From: an uncultured Clostridia bacterium
GTDB lineage: Bacteria; Bacillota; Clostridia; Oscillospirales; Oscillospiraceae
Direction of reading: 5' to 3'
NCBI GenBank assembly: GCA_947177005.1
Contig: CAMWSZ010000002.1
Location: forward strand, 1 to 31,890
DNA: 31,890 nucleotides
In this document: piece by piece, positions 21,307-28,980 of the stretch
How the letters are laid out: each line of letters opens with the position of its first letter
Numbering within the stretch: position 1 is the first letter of the stretch
Translations under genes and position numbers: made by a program
The notes under the pieces: model-generated
Seen by the model: only the letters and a program-made list of their open reading frames with translations
The model's database searches: none
Told to the model about the DNA's origin: nothing

Positions 21307-22148
21307 CCTATCTTGGCACACATCTGCCGTCCTCAGCCGGCTTTTACAAAATGGGCAGGGCCGCCCTGGAGATGGGAGCGAATACGCTGCAATGCTTTGT
21401 CCGCAACCCCAGAGGGGCGCGGGCAAAGGCGCTCAAACCGGATGATCTGGAAAAGCTCCGGGTTCTGATGGAGGAAAATCAGTTCGGCCCCATTGTGGTC
21501 CACTCACCCTACATCATGAATCCCTGCTCAAAAGATGAGGGGATCCGTGCGCTGGCGGCGCGGATGATGTCGGAGGATCTGGCGCTGATGGAGTATCTGC
21601 CCGGCAATTACTACAATTTCCACCCCGGCAGTCATACGGGGCAGGGGCTGGAGACCGGCTGCAAACAGATTGCCGAAATGCTGGACAGTGTTGTGAAGCC
21701 GGACCAGAAAACGACGGTCCTGCTGGAAACCATGTCCGGGAAAGGCAGTGAGGTCGGCGGACGCTTCGAGGAGCTGCGCAGGATCATAGACCTGACCGCC
21801 TGCGGAAACCGGCTGGGCGTGTGTCTGGACACCTGCCATGTCTCCGACGCGGGGTATGATATTGCCGGAAATCTGGACGGCGTGCTGGAGGAGTTTGATA
21901 AAATCCTTGGCCTGGACCGCCTGAAAGCCGTCCATATCAACGACAGCATGAACCCCTGCGGCTCCCACAAGGACCGTCACGCAAAAATCGGCGAGGGAAC
22001 CATTGGCACGGAGGCGATAGTACGGGTGATTACGCATCCGGCCATGAAGGGGCTTCCCTTTTTGCTGGAGACCCCGAACGATGAGGCGGGACATAAAGAA
22101 GAAATCGCCATGCTGCGGCGAGAGATAGGAGAGATAACAAATGGCTGA
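21303..22148 (+). CDS. nfo: Endonuclease IV (AP endonuclease)
   Basis: Cuts the backbone 5' of abasic sites in base-excision repair; a TIM-barrel trinuclear zinc enzyme. The 281-residue length is normal. Metal-site motifs appear in order: VVHSPYIMN, NFHPGSHTG, LLETMSGKGSEVG, CLDTCHVSDAGYD, VHINDS, DRHAKIGEGTIG and FLLETP. The ATG overlaps the cca stop (ATGA), showing translational coupling. It overlaps the following GNAT gene by eight bases. GGAG precedes the start within the end of cca. Confidence 0.96.
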   Translation: MTYLGTHLPSSAGFYKMGRAALEMGANTLQCFVRNPRGARAKALKPDDLEKLRVLMEENQFGPIVVHSPYIMNPCSKDEGIRALAARMMSEDLALMEYLPGNYYNFHPGSHTGQGLETGCKQIAEMLDSVVKPDQKTTVLLETMSGKGSEVGGRFEELRRIIDLTACGNRLGVCLDTCHVSDAGYDIAGNLDGVLEEFDKILGLDRLKAVHINDSMNPCGSHKDRHAKIGEGTIGTEAIVRVITHPAMKGLPFLLETPNDEAGHKEEIAMLRREIGEITNG

Positions 22149-22629
22149 TGTAACATTTCGTTTTGCGGAGGAAAAGGATGTTCCGCAGATTCTGCATTTC
22201 ATCCGATGTCTGGCGGAATATGAGCGTATGCCGGATGAAGTTGTGGCGACGGAAGAGCTGCTGCGGGAGTGGATCTTTGAGAGGAAGAAGGCGGAGGTCC
22301 TCTTTGCGGAGCTGGACGGCACAGCCGTTGGCTTTGCGCTGTTTTTCCACAATTTTTCGACATTTCTGGGCCGTGCCGGGATTTATTTAGAGGACCTGTT
22401 TGTCCTGCCGGAGTGCCGGGGAAACGGCTACGGCAAGGCTATTTTGCAGGAATTGGCGAATATTGCGGTGGCACGGGGGTGCGGACGGCTGGAGTGGTCG
22501 TGTCTGGACTGGAACCAGCCGGGGATCGACTTCTATCTGTCCATAGGCGCAAAGCCGATGGACGATTGGACCACCTACCGCCTGAGCGGTCAGACGCTGC
22601 TCCACGCCGCGCTTGGAGACGTGGATTGA
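22141..22629 (+). CDS. GNAT-family N-acetyltransferase
   Basis: A 162-residue acetyl-CoA-dependent acetyltransferase. The pyrophosphate-binding motif A is clear: YLEDLFVLPECRGNGYGKAIL (blocks YLEDLFVLPE and RGNGYGKAIL, residues 82-102), followed by WSCLDWNQPGIDFYLSIGAKPM, the late strand-helix typical of the diamine acetyltransferase (spermine/spermidine) subgroup. The start overlaps the nfo end; GAGAGATAG lies upstream. A polyamine or related amine is a plausible substrate by resemblance only. It ends the cca-nfo operon. Confidence 0.9.
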   Translation: MADVTFRFAEEKDVPQILHFIRCLAEYERMPDEVVATEELLREWIFERKKAEVLFAELDGTAVGFALFFHNFSTFLGRAGIYLEDLFVLPECRGNGYGKAILQELANIAVARGCGRLEWSCLDWNQPGIDFYLSIGAKPMDDWTTYRLSGQTLLHAALGDVD

Positions 22630-22688
22630 TCCCCAGCAGCAAAAATGTCCGCAATGGCAGTGACGGCAATACGCAGCCGGTCCGGGCT

Positions 22689-22740
22689 GGCCGCTGGGAT
22701 TAAACCGGCGGCAGTCCGGACCGGCGCTGTACCAGCGGCC
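22689..22740. other. Inverted repeat between convergent GNAT and DUF554 genes
   Basis: GGCCGCTGG (22689-22697) is exactly complementary to CCAGCGGCC (22732-22740) with 34 bases between, which hold further G/C-rich complementarity. No T run follows on either strand, so it would be an unusual terminator; it may simply end both transcripts through Rho or stalling. Confidence 0.45.
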
Positions 22741-22748
22741 CTCCCTCA

Positions 22749-23468
22749 TCAAAACGGCAGAAACGCAGCGATTACCGCAATCACAACTGCGGGGAGCAGA
22801 TTTCCGACCCGGATCTTTTTCCCCCAGACCAGATTGACCCCCACGCAGAAAATCAGAATCGAGCCAATCAGCGACAGATTTGCCAGTGCGGCCTCGGTCA
22901 TGACGGGCTTGACAAACTGCGCCAGCGCGGTGATGCTCCCCTGAAAGACGGCCACGGGAATGGCGGAGAAGGTACAGCCCTTTCCCAGCGAACAGGTCAT
23001 GACCATAATGATAATCAGATCCAGCACCGCCTTTGTCGCCAAAATGGAATAATCCCCGAAGATGCCGTCCTCAATCGCGCCGACGATAGCCATTGCACCG
23101 ATGCAGACGGTGAGGGAGGCGGTGACAAAGCCGTCCACAAAGCGTTTGTCTTTGGCGTTGCCGGTTTTGATTTTCAGCCACTCCCCCAAACGCTCAAACC
23201 AGCCTTCAATGTTTAAAATCTCTCCAATCAGTGCGCCCAGCGCGAGACAGACCGTAACCAGCATAGACTGTCCGCTGACAACGGACGTGCCCTCAACGGT
23301 GAGCATCCCCTCCAAAGCCCCGCTGACCGCAATGAACAGGACGCTGATGCCGCAGGTTTTGCAGAGGGTATCCTGATGGCGTTCCTGGAGGAATCTGCCG
23401 AAGAGCTGTCCGCACAGGCCGCCAGCCACAATAGCGGCGGTGTTGATAATGGTGCCAAGTCCAACCAT
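22749..23468 (-). CDS. DUF554-family membrane protein (YdfK/YqgA-like)
   Basis: A 239-residue integral membrane protein with about six to seven hydrophobic segments. Family features: GLGTIINTAAIVAGGLCGQLFG at the start (blocks GLGTIINTAA and GGLCGQLFG), a middle LALGALIGEILNIEGWFERLGEWLK stretch (blocks LALGALIGEI and FERLGEWLK), FVTASLTVCIGAMAIVGAIEDG (blocks FVTASLTVC and AIVGAIEDG), and a late FCVGVNLVWGKKIRVGN. The family is widespread and putatively transports small molecules; no function is established. AGGAAGCGAG stands before the ATG. It has a consensus promoter and appears monocistronic. Confidence 0.92.
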   Translation of the reverse strand: MVGLGTIINTAAIVAGGLCGQLFGRFLQERHQDTLCKTCGISVLFIAVSGALEGMLTVEGTSVVSGQSMLVTVCLALGALIGEILNIEGWFERLGEWLKIKTGNAKDKRFVDGFVTASLTVCIGAMAIVGAIEDGIFGDYSILATKAVLDLIIIMVMTCSLGKGCTFSAIPVAVFQGSITALAQFVKPVMTEAALANLSLIGSILIFCVGVNLVWGKKIRVGNLLPAVVIAVIAAFLPF

Positions 23469-23509
23469 AACATATTTTTCTCGCTTCCTGTAAGTTTTTC
23501 GACCTACGC

Positions 23510-23538
23510 ATTATAGAATGACAGCGTTTTTGTGTCAA
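23510..23538 (-). promoter_or_regulatory. Promoter of the DUF554 gene
   Basis: Minus strand: TTGACA (23533-23538), 17-bp spacer, TATAAT (23510-23515), a full consensus sigma-A promoter. About 40 bases of leader follow. Confidence 0.88.
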
Positions 23539-23602
23539 GTGCGGGGGAGAAAACAGCAGGAAGTTTTTTTGTGCCTGAAATTTTGAAAAGGAGCATTTTT
23601 AC

Positions 23603-24217
23603 ATGTATCAACAATTTGTAAACGGTATCGGGAATTACTGTGGGCTGTATGCGCGGGGGCTGAAGAAACAGGCAAATCAATTCCTGGAACGCTTTCTCCG
23701 TGATTTCGAAGAATCCGGGGAGGAGGCCGTGCAGGAGGAAATTATATACAGGTTTTGCCGGGAGCTCTGCGATGAAAATAAATATCCGCAGCTACGGCAA
23801 AGGGGAAACGGCAGTCTGCCGTTTGCGCTGAGCAGGATTGTTTGGCAGTATCTGAAAAAGCAGTGCGAATTGGACCGGATGCCGCAGCTGCGGTGGACGT
23901 ATCAGGTGTATGGGTACGCCTTCAATCCGTTTGATCCGAAATGCGAGGTAAATCCGTATCAGCTCTTGGAGCGGGCCTATCAGCATAGGGACTGCGATGC
24001 CAAAACGGTTGAGCTGTTTTTCCGTGCGCAGATCGACTGGCTGGACTGGGGCAGCCACCATTTTCCGGATGCCTGTATCATTACAAGAAGCGCCTATGAA
24101 GAGACGGTGAGGACGGCAGAAAGTATCCTATTGGAAAAGAGCGTGGATGAGAAATTGATAAAAATATTTCGGTATTACTGTATGCTCTATCAGGGCTATT
24201 ATGATGAATATGAATAA
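23603..24217 (+). CDS. Hypothetical 204-residue protein, unrecognised
   Basis: No family recognised. It is a soluble, probably all-helical protein with no signal peptide or membrane segment, rich in Tyr, Arg, Gln and Glu. The N-terminal third is charged (FLERFLRDFEESGEEAVQEE, split as FLERFLRDF and EESGEEAVQEE). The middle has paired aromatic stretches YQVYGYAFNPFDP and WLDWGSHHFPD; the C terminus ends YYCMLYQGYYDEYE. AAAGGAG precedes the ATG at good spacing and a strong hairpin follows, so it is a real, probably monocistronic gene. Divergent from DUF554; no promoter identified with confidence. Confidence 0.75.
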   Translation: MYQQFVNGIGNYCGLYARGLKKQANQFLERFLRDFEESGEEAVQEEIIYRFCRELCDENKYPQLRQRGNGSLPFALSRIVWQYLKKQCELDRMPQLRWTYQVYGYAFNPFDPKCEVNPYQLLERAYQHRDCDAKTVELFFRAQIDWLDWGSHHFPDACIITRSAYEETVRTAESILLEKSVDEKLIKIFRYYCMLYQGYYDEYE

Positions 24218-24221
24218 AAGG

Positions 24222-24252
24222 CAGCGGCCGGGAAGATTTTTCCCGGCCGCTG
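24222..24252 (+). terminator. Hairpin after the 204-residue hypothetical gene
   Basis: Perfect 13-bp stem CAGCGGCCGGGAA (24222-24234) / TTCCCGGCCGCTG (24240-24252) with a 5-base loop, starting 4 bases after the stop. No T run follows, so terminator is likely rather than certain. Confidence 0.65.
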
Positions 24253-24464
24253 TAAATATGAGGGCATCAGATATTAAAAAGCTGACGCAGCAAGTAAAAA
24301 TTCTTAAACAGGAAAAACGACGAAAATCGTCGAAAAAACCAGATAAAAAGAGATAAAATCTAACTAGTTAAACTTATTAAAAATCTGTATGCATACAATA
24401 TTCGCGCAATATGCATACTGTATGTATATCAAATGTATACAATATGCAAAAAATATGCGCGAAA
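24253..24464. other. A/T-rich intergenic block dense in short palindromes
   Basis: No gene is visible. The block is markedly richer in A/T than its surroundings. It contains a 6-bp hairpin CGACGA-AAA-TCGTCG (24318-24332) flanked by A runs on both sides, and self-complementary words TAACTAGTTA (24361-24370), TGTATGCATACA (24386-24397), an ATATGCATAC copy (24409-24418) and TGTATACA (24436-24443). GCGCGAA occurs in both orientations (24401 region and 24459 region). Together with the next hairpin this covers most of the 306 bases between the flanking genes. Confidence 0.65.
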
Positions 24465-24506
24465 AATTCCCTGCATATACAATTCTGTATATGCAGGGAA
24501 TTTTAT
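24465..24506 (-). terminator. Terminator of the 527-residue unknown gene
   Basis: A perfect 19-bp stem (AAAATTCCCTGCATATACA with its complement, 24465-24483 and 24488-24506) and a 4-base loop. On the minus strand it ends in a T run followed by CGCGC, 18 bases after the stop codon. It is unusually long for a terminator. A DnaA-box-like TTATTCACA overlaps its edge (24505-24513). Confidence 0.8.
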
Positions 24507-24523
24507 TCACACCTCTTAAAAGG

Positions 24524-26107
24524 TCAATCCCAACGATCAAGTTCATAAACGGACGTTCCAACATCCGCCGTCACCCGGAACGCGATATCCTTCCACTGTA
24601 AATCGCCCTGAAGGCGCAGACCGCAGGCCGATGCCTCCTCCGCGCCGCTCAACGTACCCTTTTTGGAATACGCCTCTATTGTAGAGCGCACCTCGTACAG
24701 CTCCGACCGCAGCACCTCCGGAAACAGCGCCAGTCCGGCGCCCTTATAGGTCAGGTCCTTCGCTCCCTTTAGGATGAAAAAGACGCCTTTACCCACATAT
24801 TTGTGACCGGAGTGCCACATATTTGGCTGCAATACAATGGCCGTAACATCCACATAGCCCTCCCGCAGGTTCCAGTTCCTGGGAAAGGAGCCGTTGTGGT
24901 ACACATACCAGTTGAACGGGCAGCGGCGCTTCTCCGTATCCCAACGGAGGATGGGCGGTGCGGACGGATCCGTAGCTGTGACAATGGCACTGTAGCTCTC
25001 CTTTCTGCCCGAAACACGGAATTGAATCCGCCGTGCCGTGGGCAGTACGGTGCGCCGGAATTTTTCCCAGGTCATCGTCATCACCGGCTCCCGCAGTGAC
25101 CGCCGCTCTTTGATCTCGACGTCCGCGAAGATCCCGCCGGTTCTGATAGGCTTCAGGGGTTTCCAGACGGTCTCCAGCTCCTCCAGACGGGCGAATCTCC
25201 GTTTCAGCGAGTTGGCGAGCCCCATCTCCTCTACGATCTTCTCCGCCCGCTCCACATTCCCCGCCCCCGGCGCGGCCTGCGGACGCTGGTATTGCAGCGG
25301 ATGCATTTTCGCCGCGAACCGGCGGCTCACCTGTTCGAGACGCAGACCGGCCTTAAGGTCGTCCAGCAGCGTGCCGGCCATACTGGCGGAGATGTGGCAG
25401 AAGCCCGCCGGAGCCGCCGCCGAACGCTGCCAAAGAATGTTATATGCGTTTCCCGGATGGTTCCTGATGCTGCGCTGCACCTCCAGGAACCACTCCCCGA
25501 CGCCCAGCACTTTCCCGCTGCGGTACAGTGTATCGGAACGCAGCAGGTTCACCGCCTCTTCCGCCAGCTCAATGGGGTACTTTTCCACGGATTCACACAG
25601 CAGGCGGTGATTCTCCGCCGCGTTTGCCGCTGCCTGATACGCGCTGTGCAGGCGGCTTTTCAGGATCATTTCCCGGGGCACGTTCACCGACATATGTACC
25701 CAGACGCCGGTCACAGGTTTTCCGAGACATTCCTTCGACGTGAAAAACACGCCCGTGACCCTCGCTTTCCGCACCCGTTCCCGGACTGCCCGCACCGCGT
25801 CCGCAAACAGCGGCGGCGCGTTCTGTCCCCACATGACCGGATACTGTACGCCGGTTTCTCTGTCGATCCGGACCAGCCCGCCGTAGCGGCGGACAAATTC
25901 CCGGCAGGTGCTGCATGTATAGTATTGCCGGAGCTCCTCCGGCAGATGTTCCAAAAGGACGTCGTAGAGACCGGTGGCGCTGGTGGTGAACAGCAGCCCC
26001 TCACCGTTTTGGATGCTTTCCGAAAATTCCCTTCTGATATCGCTTAGAAGCGTGTTATAGCCGTCATGCTCCCGCCGGGTGTCCAGCGCGGTGAAATCGT
26101 CGTTCAT
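24524..26107 (-). CDS. Hypothetical 527-residue protein of unknown function
   Basis: A large soluble protein with no signal peptide, membrane segment or recognised catalytic motif. Residues about 40-95 read TTSATGLYDVLLEHLPEELRQYYTCSTCREFVRRYGGLV (short blocks GLYDVLLEHLP and YTCSTCREFVRRYGG), with a CxxC pair that could bind metal. Residues about 170-330 are helical and charged. The last third is beta-like: WYVYHNGSFPRNW, VDVTAIVLQPNMW, KGVFFILKGAKD, LFPEVLRSELYEVR. I recall similar CxxC-containing proteins in large phages and accessory DNA, but this is memory, not a search. GAGGAGGGG precedes the ATG. Monocistronic, with a long terminator downstream. Codon use matches the neighbours, so any transfer is old. 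Confidence 0.8.
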   Translation of the reverse strand: MNDDFTALDTRREHDGYNTLLSDIRREFSESIQNGEGLLFTTSATGLYDVLLEHLPEELRQYYTCSTCREFVRRYGGLVRIDRETGVQYPVMWGQNAPPLFADAVRAVRERVRKARVTGVFFTSKECLGKPVTGVWVHMSVNVPREMILKSRLHSAYQAAANAAENHRLLCESVEKYPIELAEEAVNLLRSDTLYRSGKVLGVGEWFLEVQRSIRNHPGNAYNILWQRSAAAPAGFCHISASMAGTLLDDLKAGLRLEQVSRRFAAKMHPLQYQRPQAAPGAGNVERAEKIVEEMGLANSLKRRFARLEELETVWKPLKPIRTGGIFADVEIKERRSLREPVMTMTWEKFRRTVLPTARRIQFRVSGRKESYSAIVTATDPSAPPILRWDTEKRRCPFNWYVYHNGSFPRNWNLREGYVDVTAIVLQPNMWHSGHKYVGKGVFFILKGAKDLTYKGAGLALFPEVLRSELYEVRSTIEAYSKKGTLSGAEEASACGLRLQGDLQWKDIAFRVTADVGTSVYELDRWD

Positions 26108-26223
26108 GGGATTCCCCTCCTCTATAATTTTTTACCATTTTATATTCTATCACAAACTTATGTCCGATTTGTTACGTGAGCTGCGGTCTATGGAAAAACT
26201 GCCGCAAGCTTGTGCGCGCAGAA

Positions 26224-26258
26224 AAACAGGGACTGCCGGGAAATGGCAGTCCCTGTTT
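26224..26258 (-). terminator. Terminator of the SLH-domain protein gene
   Basis: Minus strand: perfect 14-bp stem AAACAGGGACTGCC / GGCAGTCCCTGTTT (26224-26258), 7-base loop, followed by further Ts; it begins 14 bases after the stop. The 100 or so bases between it and the 527-residue gene (26108-26223) show no gene; only the latter's ribosome site is evident. Confidence 0.9.
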
Positions 26259-26272
26259 GTAAATATCGGTAA

Positions 26273-27265
26273 TTACTCAGCGGCGGTATCGCCAGCAGCG
26301 TCACCGGCGGGGGCAATGTCACTGGAGGGTGCGTCGGAGTCGCTGGAGGGAGTCTTGTCCTCGACCATAGGCGCAAAACGCTCCAGAATGGTGGCTACCG
26401 CGGCGCGGCTCGCGTTGCCGCGGGGGTTCACAGTGCCGTCCGCATTGCCCTTAATCAGCTCGTTTGCCACGGCCCAGCTCAGAGAGCCCTTGGCATAGTC
26501 CTGAATAGAGGATGCATCGCTGAAGGTATTCAGATTGGATGTATCAGACGCCTCATCCGCGCCGGTGTAACGGGCCAGCATGGCGGCGATAGCCTGGCGC
26601 TGGATGGAATTGTCGGGCGCAAAGGTAGTAGCGGTAGTGCCGTTGACAATGCCCACACTGTAAGCCCACACAACAGCATCCTTGTAGGCGGCGTCATCCG
26701 CGACATCGGTAAAGGGATTCTTGGCCTTGACCTCCGGAGACCCGGCCAGACGGTACAGCGCAACTGCCAGCATCTGACGGGTCATATCCTCGCTGGGTCC
26801 AAAGGTGGTATCGGTCAGACCGTCGATCAGCTTTTTCTCAGTTACGAACGCCACCGCGCCGTGATACCAGTTGCTCTCTTTAACGTCGCTGTAGTTCAGA
26901 GCGGCGGGAGCGGCATCAGGAGCGGCGGGTGTGCCGTCCTCAGCAGCTCCGGCGTTGTCTGCTGCATCAGCGTCAGCACTACCGGCATTATCAGAGCTGC
27001 CAGCATCGCCGGCCTTATCAGCGTCATCAGCCTCACCGGCGTCGGCAGAGCTGCCGGCATCGCTGGCCTTATCGGCGTCATCAGCCTCACCGGCATCGGC
27101 AGAGCTGCCGGCAGAATCAGCGGGGGTGTCCTGTGTACCCTCTGTGATGGTAGTATCGGTGCCGGTGTCAGCGGGCGCGGACTCATCCGCCAGGGCGGTA
27201 ACGGACATGCTGAAGGCCATAGCGGTTGCAGTCAGCATCGCCAGCAGCTTGTTGTAGTGTCTCAT
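26273..27265 (-). CDS. S-layer homology (SLH) domain surface protein
   Basis: A 330-residue exported protein. Signal peptide 1-26 (RHYNKLL, hydrophobic core, TALA-DE). Residues 27-122 are low-complexity Ala/Asp/Ser/Gly/Glu, probably an extended acidic spacer. Three SLH repeats follow at about 124-175 (YSDVKESNWYHGAVAF, then FGPSEDMTRQ), 183-234 (FTDVADDAAYKDAV, FAPDNSIQRQ) and 247-297 (FSDASSIQDYAKGS, VNPRGNASRA), the usual number for binding pyruvylated cell-wall polymer. The C-terminal tail is Ser/Asp/Pro-rich. The start at 27265 is chosen because AGGAGG precedes it and the signal peptide begins there. It carries no other functional domain, so it may be an S-layer or wall-anchoring structural protein. 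Confidence 0.93.
   Translation of the reverse strand: MRHYNKLLAMLTATAMAFSMSVTALADESAPADTGTDTTITEGTQDTPADSAGSSADAGEADDADKASDAGSSADAGEADDADKAGDAGSSDNAGSADADAADNAGAAEDGTPAAPDAAPAALNYSDVKESNWYHGAVAFVTEKKLIDGLTDTTFGPSEDMTRQMLAVALYRLAGSPEVKAKNPFTDVADDAAYKDAVVWAYSVGIVNGTTATTFAPDNSIQRQAIAAMLARYTGADEASDTSNLNTFSDASSIQDYAKGSLSWAVANELIKGNADGTVNPRGNASRAAVATILERFAPMVEDKTPSSDSDAPSSDIAPAGDAAGDTAAE
26993..27100 (-). repeat. 54-bp tandem repeat in the SLH protein spacer
   Basis: Two full 54-base copies (26993-27046 and 27047-27100) differ at only a few bases, followed by a partial third copy from 27101 (AGAGCTGCCGGC). Each encodes 18 residues with the core DAGEADDADKA. The 5' neighbourhood of the repeat (gene sense, downstream) decays into shorter DNAG/SADA units. 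Confidence 0.85.
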
Positions 27266-27342
27266 TGTCAGGGGTCCTCCTAAATTTTGTGAAATTACAG
27301 GCAGGTCCGGTACTGCCGGCAGCCCGTCTGTGTACAAGACAG

Positions 27343-27371
27343 ATTATAAACTATCCCGGACCGTTTGACCA
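27343..27371 (-). promoter_or_regulatory. Promoter of the SLH gene
   Basis: Minus strand: -10 TATAAT (27343-27348), 17-bp spacer, weak -35 TGGTCA (27366-27371). Leader about 70 bases, containing a CTGCCGGCAG palindrome. Confidence 0.6.
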
Positions 27372-27424
27372 GCACATTTTCATAAAAAACTCGAGAAATT
27401 TCTGGATGATTTCCCTCTGTCTAC

Positions 27425-27462
27425 TGGATATGTTACCGGAAATATGGTATACTGCCGGTAAC
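27425..27462 (+). promoter_or_regulatory. Promoter and operator-like inverted repeat of the dihydropyrimidinase gene
   Basis: -35-like TGGATA (27425-27430), 17-bp spacer, -10 TATACT (27448-27453). A perfect inverted repeat GTTACCGG (27432-27439) / CCGGTAAC (27455-27462) with 15 bases between brackets the -10. A dimeric repressor bound here would block RNA polymerase. Confidence 0.55.
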
Positions 27463-27489
27463 GATTCTGTATTGCAAGGAGGTTTGCGG

Positions 27490-28857
27490 ATGAAAACGCT
27501 GCTGCAAGGCGGAGCGGTCGTCTCCGGGACGGGGGTGCAGAGAGCGGACGTGCTGCTGGAAAACGGTTTGATTATTGGGGTCGGACCGGACTTGCCGGAG
27601 GAGGACGCCCGGACAGTCGATTGTACAGGCCGTCTGCTGTTCCCGGGGTTCATCGACGGACATACCCATTTTGATTTGGAGGTCTGCGGAACGATTACCG
27701 CCGACGATTTCCGGACCGGCGGCCGGGCGGCACTTCGGGGCGGGACCACGACGGTCATCGACTTTGCCGCCCCCGACAAGGGAGAGACCCTTTCCCACGG
27801 CCTGCGCCGCTGGCAGGAAAAAGCGGCCTGCGCGGTCTGTGACTACGGGTTCCACATGACCATTGACGACTGGAACGAGACGATAGAAAAAGAGACCGGC
27901 GAAATGCTGAAGCAGGGAATTTCTTCTTTTAAGATGTATATGACGTATCCGGCCATGATGCTGCCGGAGGGGGACATGTACAAAGCGCTGCTGCGTCTGA
28001 AGGAGGTGGGTGGCATCGCGGGGGTCCACTGTGAGAACAGCGGTCTGATCGACGCGCTGATAGCGGACGCAAAAGCGGCAGGCCGGATGTCGCCCGCGTC
28101 TCACCCCCGGACGCGCCCGGCGCCGCTGGAGGCGGAGGCGGTCGGGCATTTGCTGCGGATGGCGCAGGTGGCGGACGTACCGGTCATCATCGTGCATCTG
28201 TCCGCGAAGGAGAGTTTGCAGGAGGTCTGTGCCGCACGCAAACGCGGACAGACCGTATATGTGGAGACCTGCCCCCACTATCTGCTGCTGGAGGACAGTG
28301 TGTATGACAATCCGGATTATATGGAGGCCGCCAAGTTTGTCTGTGCGCCGCCAATCCGGAAAAAAGAGGACCGTGAAGCTCTCTGGGAGGCCCTGAAAAA
28401 CGGGGAGATCCAGACGGTCGCCACGGATCACTGTTCGTTCACGCTGGCGCAGAAGCGGGCAGGACGGTATGATTTCACGAAAATACCCGGCGGTCTGCCG
28501 GGGGTGGAGCACCGGGGGATTCTTCTGTATACTTATGGCGTGGCGGAGGGCCGTATTTCGGCAGAGGATATGTGCCGCGTGCTGAGCGAGAATCCCGCGA
28601 AGCTTTACGGCTGCTGGCCGCAGAAGGGGGTCATTGCGCCCGGCAGCGATGCGGATATCGTAGTCTTTAATCCCAATACAGAGGGGGTCATTACCGCTGC
28701 GGACCAGGTTCAGAATGTGGACTATACCCCCTATGAGGGGTTCCGGACAAAGGGCCGCATTGAACAGGTGTATCTGCGCGGGACGCTGGCCGTGTATCAC
28801 AACCGGACGCAGGAAACAAAAGGGGAATTTATCCGCCGGGGAAAATGCCTGCTGTAA
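27490..28857 (+). CDS. hydA: Dihydropyrimidinase / D-hydantoinase
   Basis: A 455-residue cyclic amidohydrolase that opens dihydrouracil, dihydrothymine or 5-substituted hydantoins in the reductive pyrimidine breakdown route. All binuclear metal ligands are visible: H58 and H60 (GHTHFD), K148 (SSFKMYMTYP, the lysine carboxylated in the family), H180 (VHCENS), H236 (HLSAKE) and D313 (ATDHCSF). PHYLLL and APPIRKKEDRE also match. AAGGAGG precedes the ATG at 27490. It stands alone: no dihydropyrimidine dehydrogenase or beta-ureidopropionase gene lies nearby, so the physiological substrate is open. An allantoinase or dihydroorotase is less likely, given length and motif spacing. Confidence 0.93.
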   Translation: MKTLLQGGAVVSGTGVQRADVLLENGLIIGVGPDLPEEDARTVDCTGRLLFPGFIDGHTHFDLEVCGTITADDFRTGGRAALRGGTTTVIDFAAPDKGETLSHGLRRWQEKAACAVCDYGFHMTIDDWNETIEKETGEMLKQGISSFKMYMTYPAMMLPEGDMYKALLRLKEVGGIAGVHCENSGLIDALIADAKAAGRMSPASHPRTRPAPLEAEAVGHLLRMAQVADVPVIIVHLSAKESLQEVCAARKRGQTVYVETCPHYLLLEDSVYDNPDYMEAAKFVCAPPIRKKEDREALWEALKNGEIQTVATDHCSFTLAQKRAGRYDFTKIPGGLPGVEHRGILLYTYGVAEGRISAEDMCRVLSENPAKLYGCWPQKGVIAPGSDADIVVFNPNTEGVITAADQVQNVDYTPYEGFRTKGRIEQVYLRGTLAVYHNRTQETKGEFIRRGKCLL

Positions 28858-28860
28858 GAC

Positions 28861-28895
28861 AAAAGGGGACGCGCTTTCGGGCGCGCCCCCTTTTT
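28861..28895 (+). terminator. Terminator of the dihydropyrimidinase gene
   Basis: AAAAGGGG-A-CGCGC pairs with GCGCG-C-CCCCTTTTT, one A-C mismatch, loop of about six bases, ending in TTTTT. Confidence 0.88.
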
Positions 28896-28916
28896 GACGG
28901 CGCGGCATACCCGGCC

Positions 28917-28944
28917 TTGCATTTTCCGCGAAATGCGTTATACT
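28917..28944 (+). promoter_or_regulatory. Probable promoter of the MATE transporter gene
   Basis: TTGCAT (28917-28922), 16-bp spacer, TATACT (28939-28944). A GCATTT/AAATGC inverted repeat (28919-28936) occupies the -35 and spacer and could be an operator. Confidence 0.55.
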
Positions 28945-28980
28945 ATGTACCGCTTATATCATAATGAGGAGAGAGAAGCG

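Noticed and set aside
24253..24523. Replication origin in the A/T-rich block
   Set aside because: Only one DnaA-box-like word (TTATTCACA) is present and neither dnaA nor dnaN is nearby.
26993..27116. CRISPR-like array
   Set aside because: Repeats are contiguous, in frame and coding for a low-complexity protein region; there are no spacers and no cas genes.
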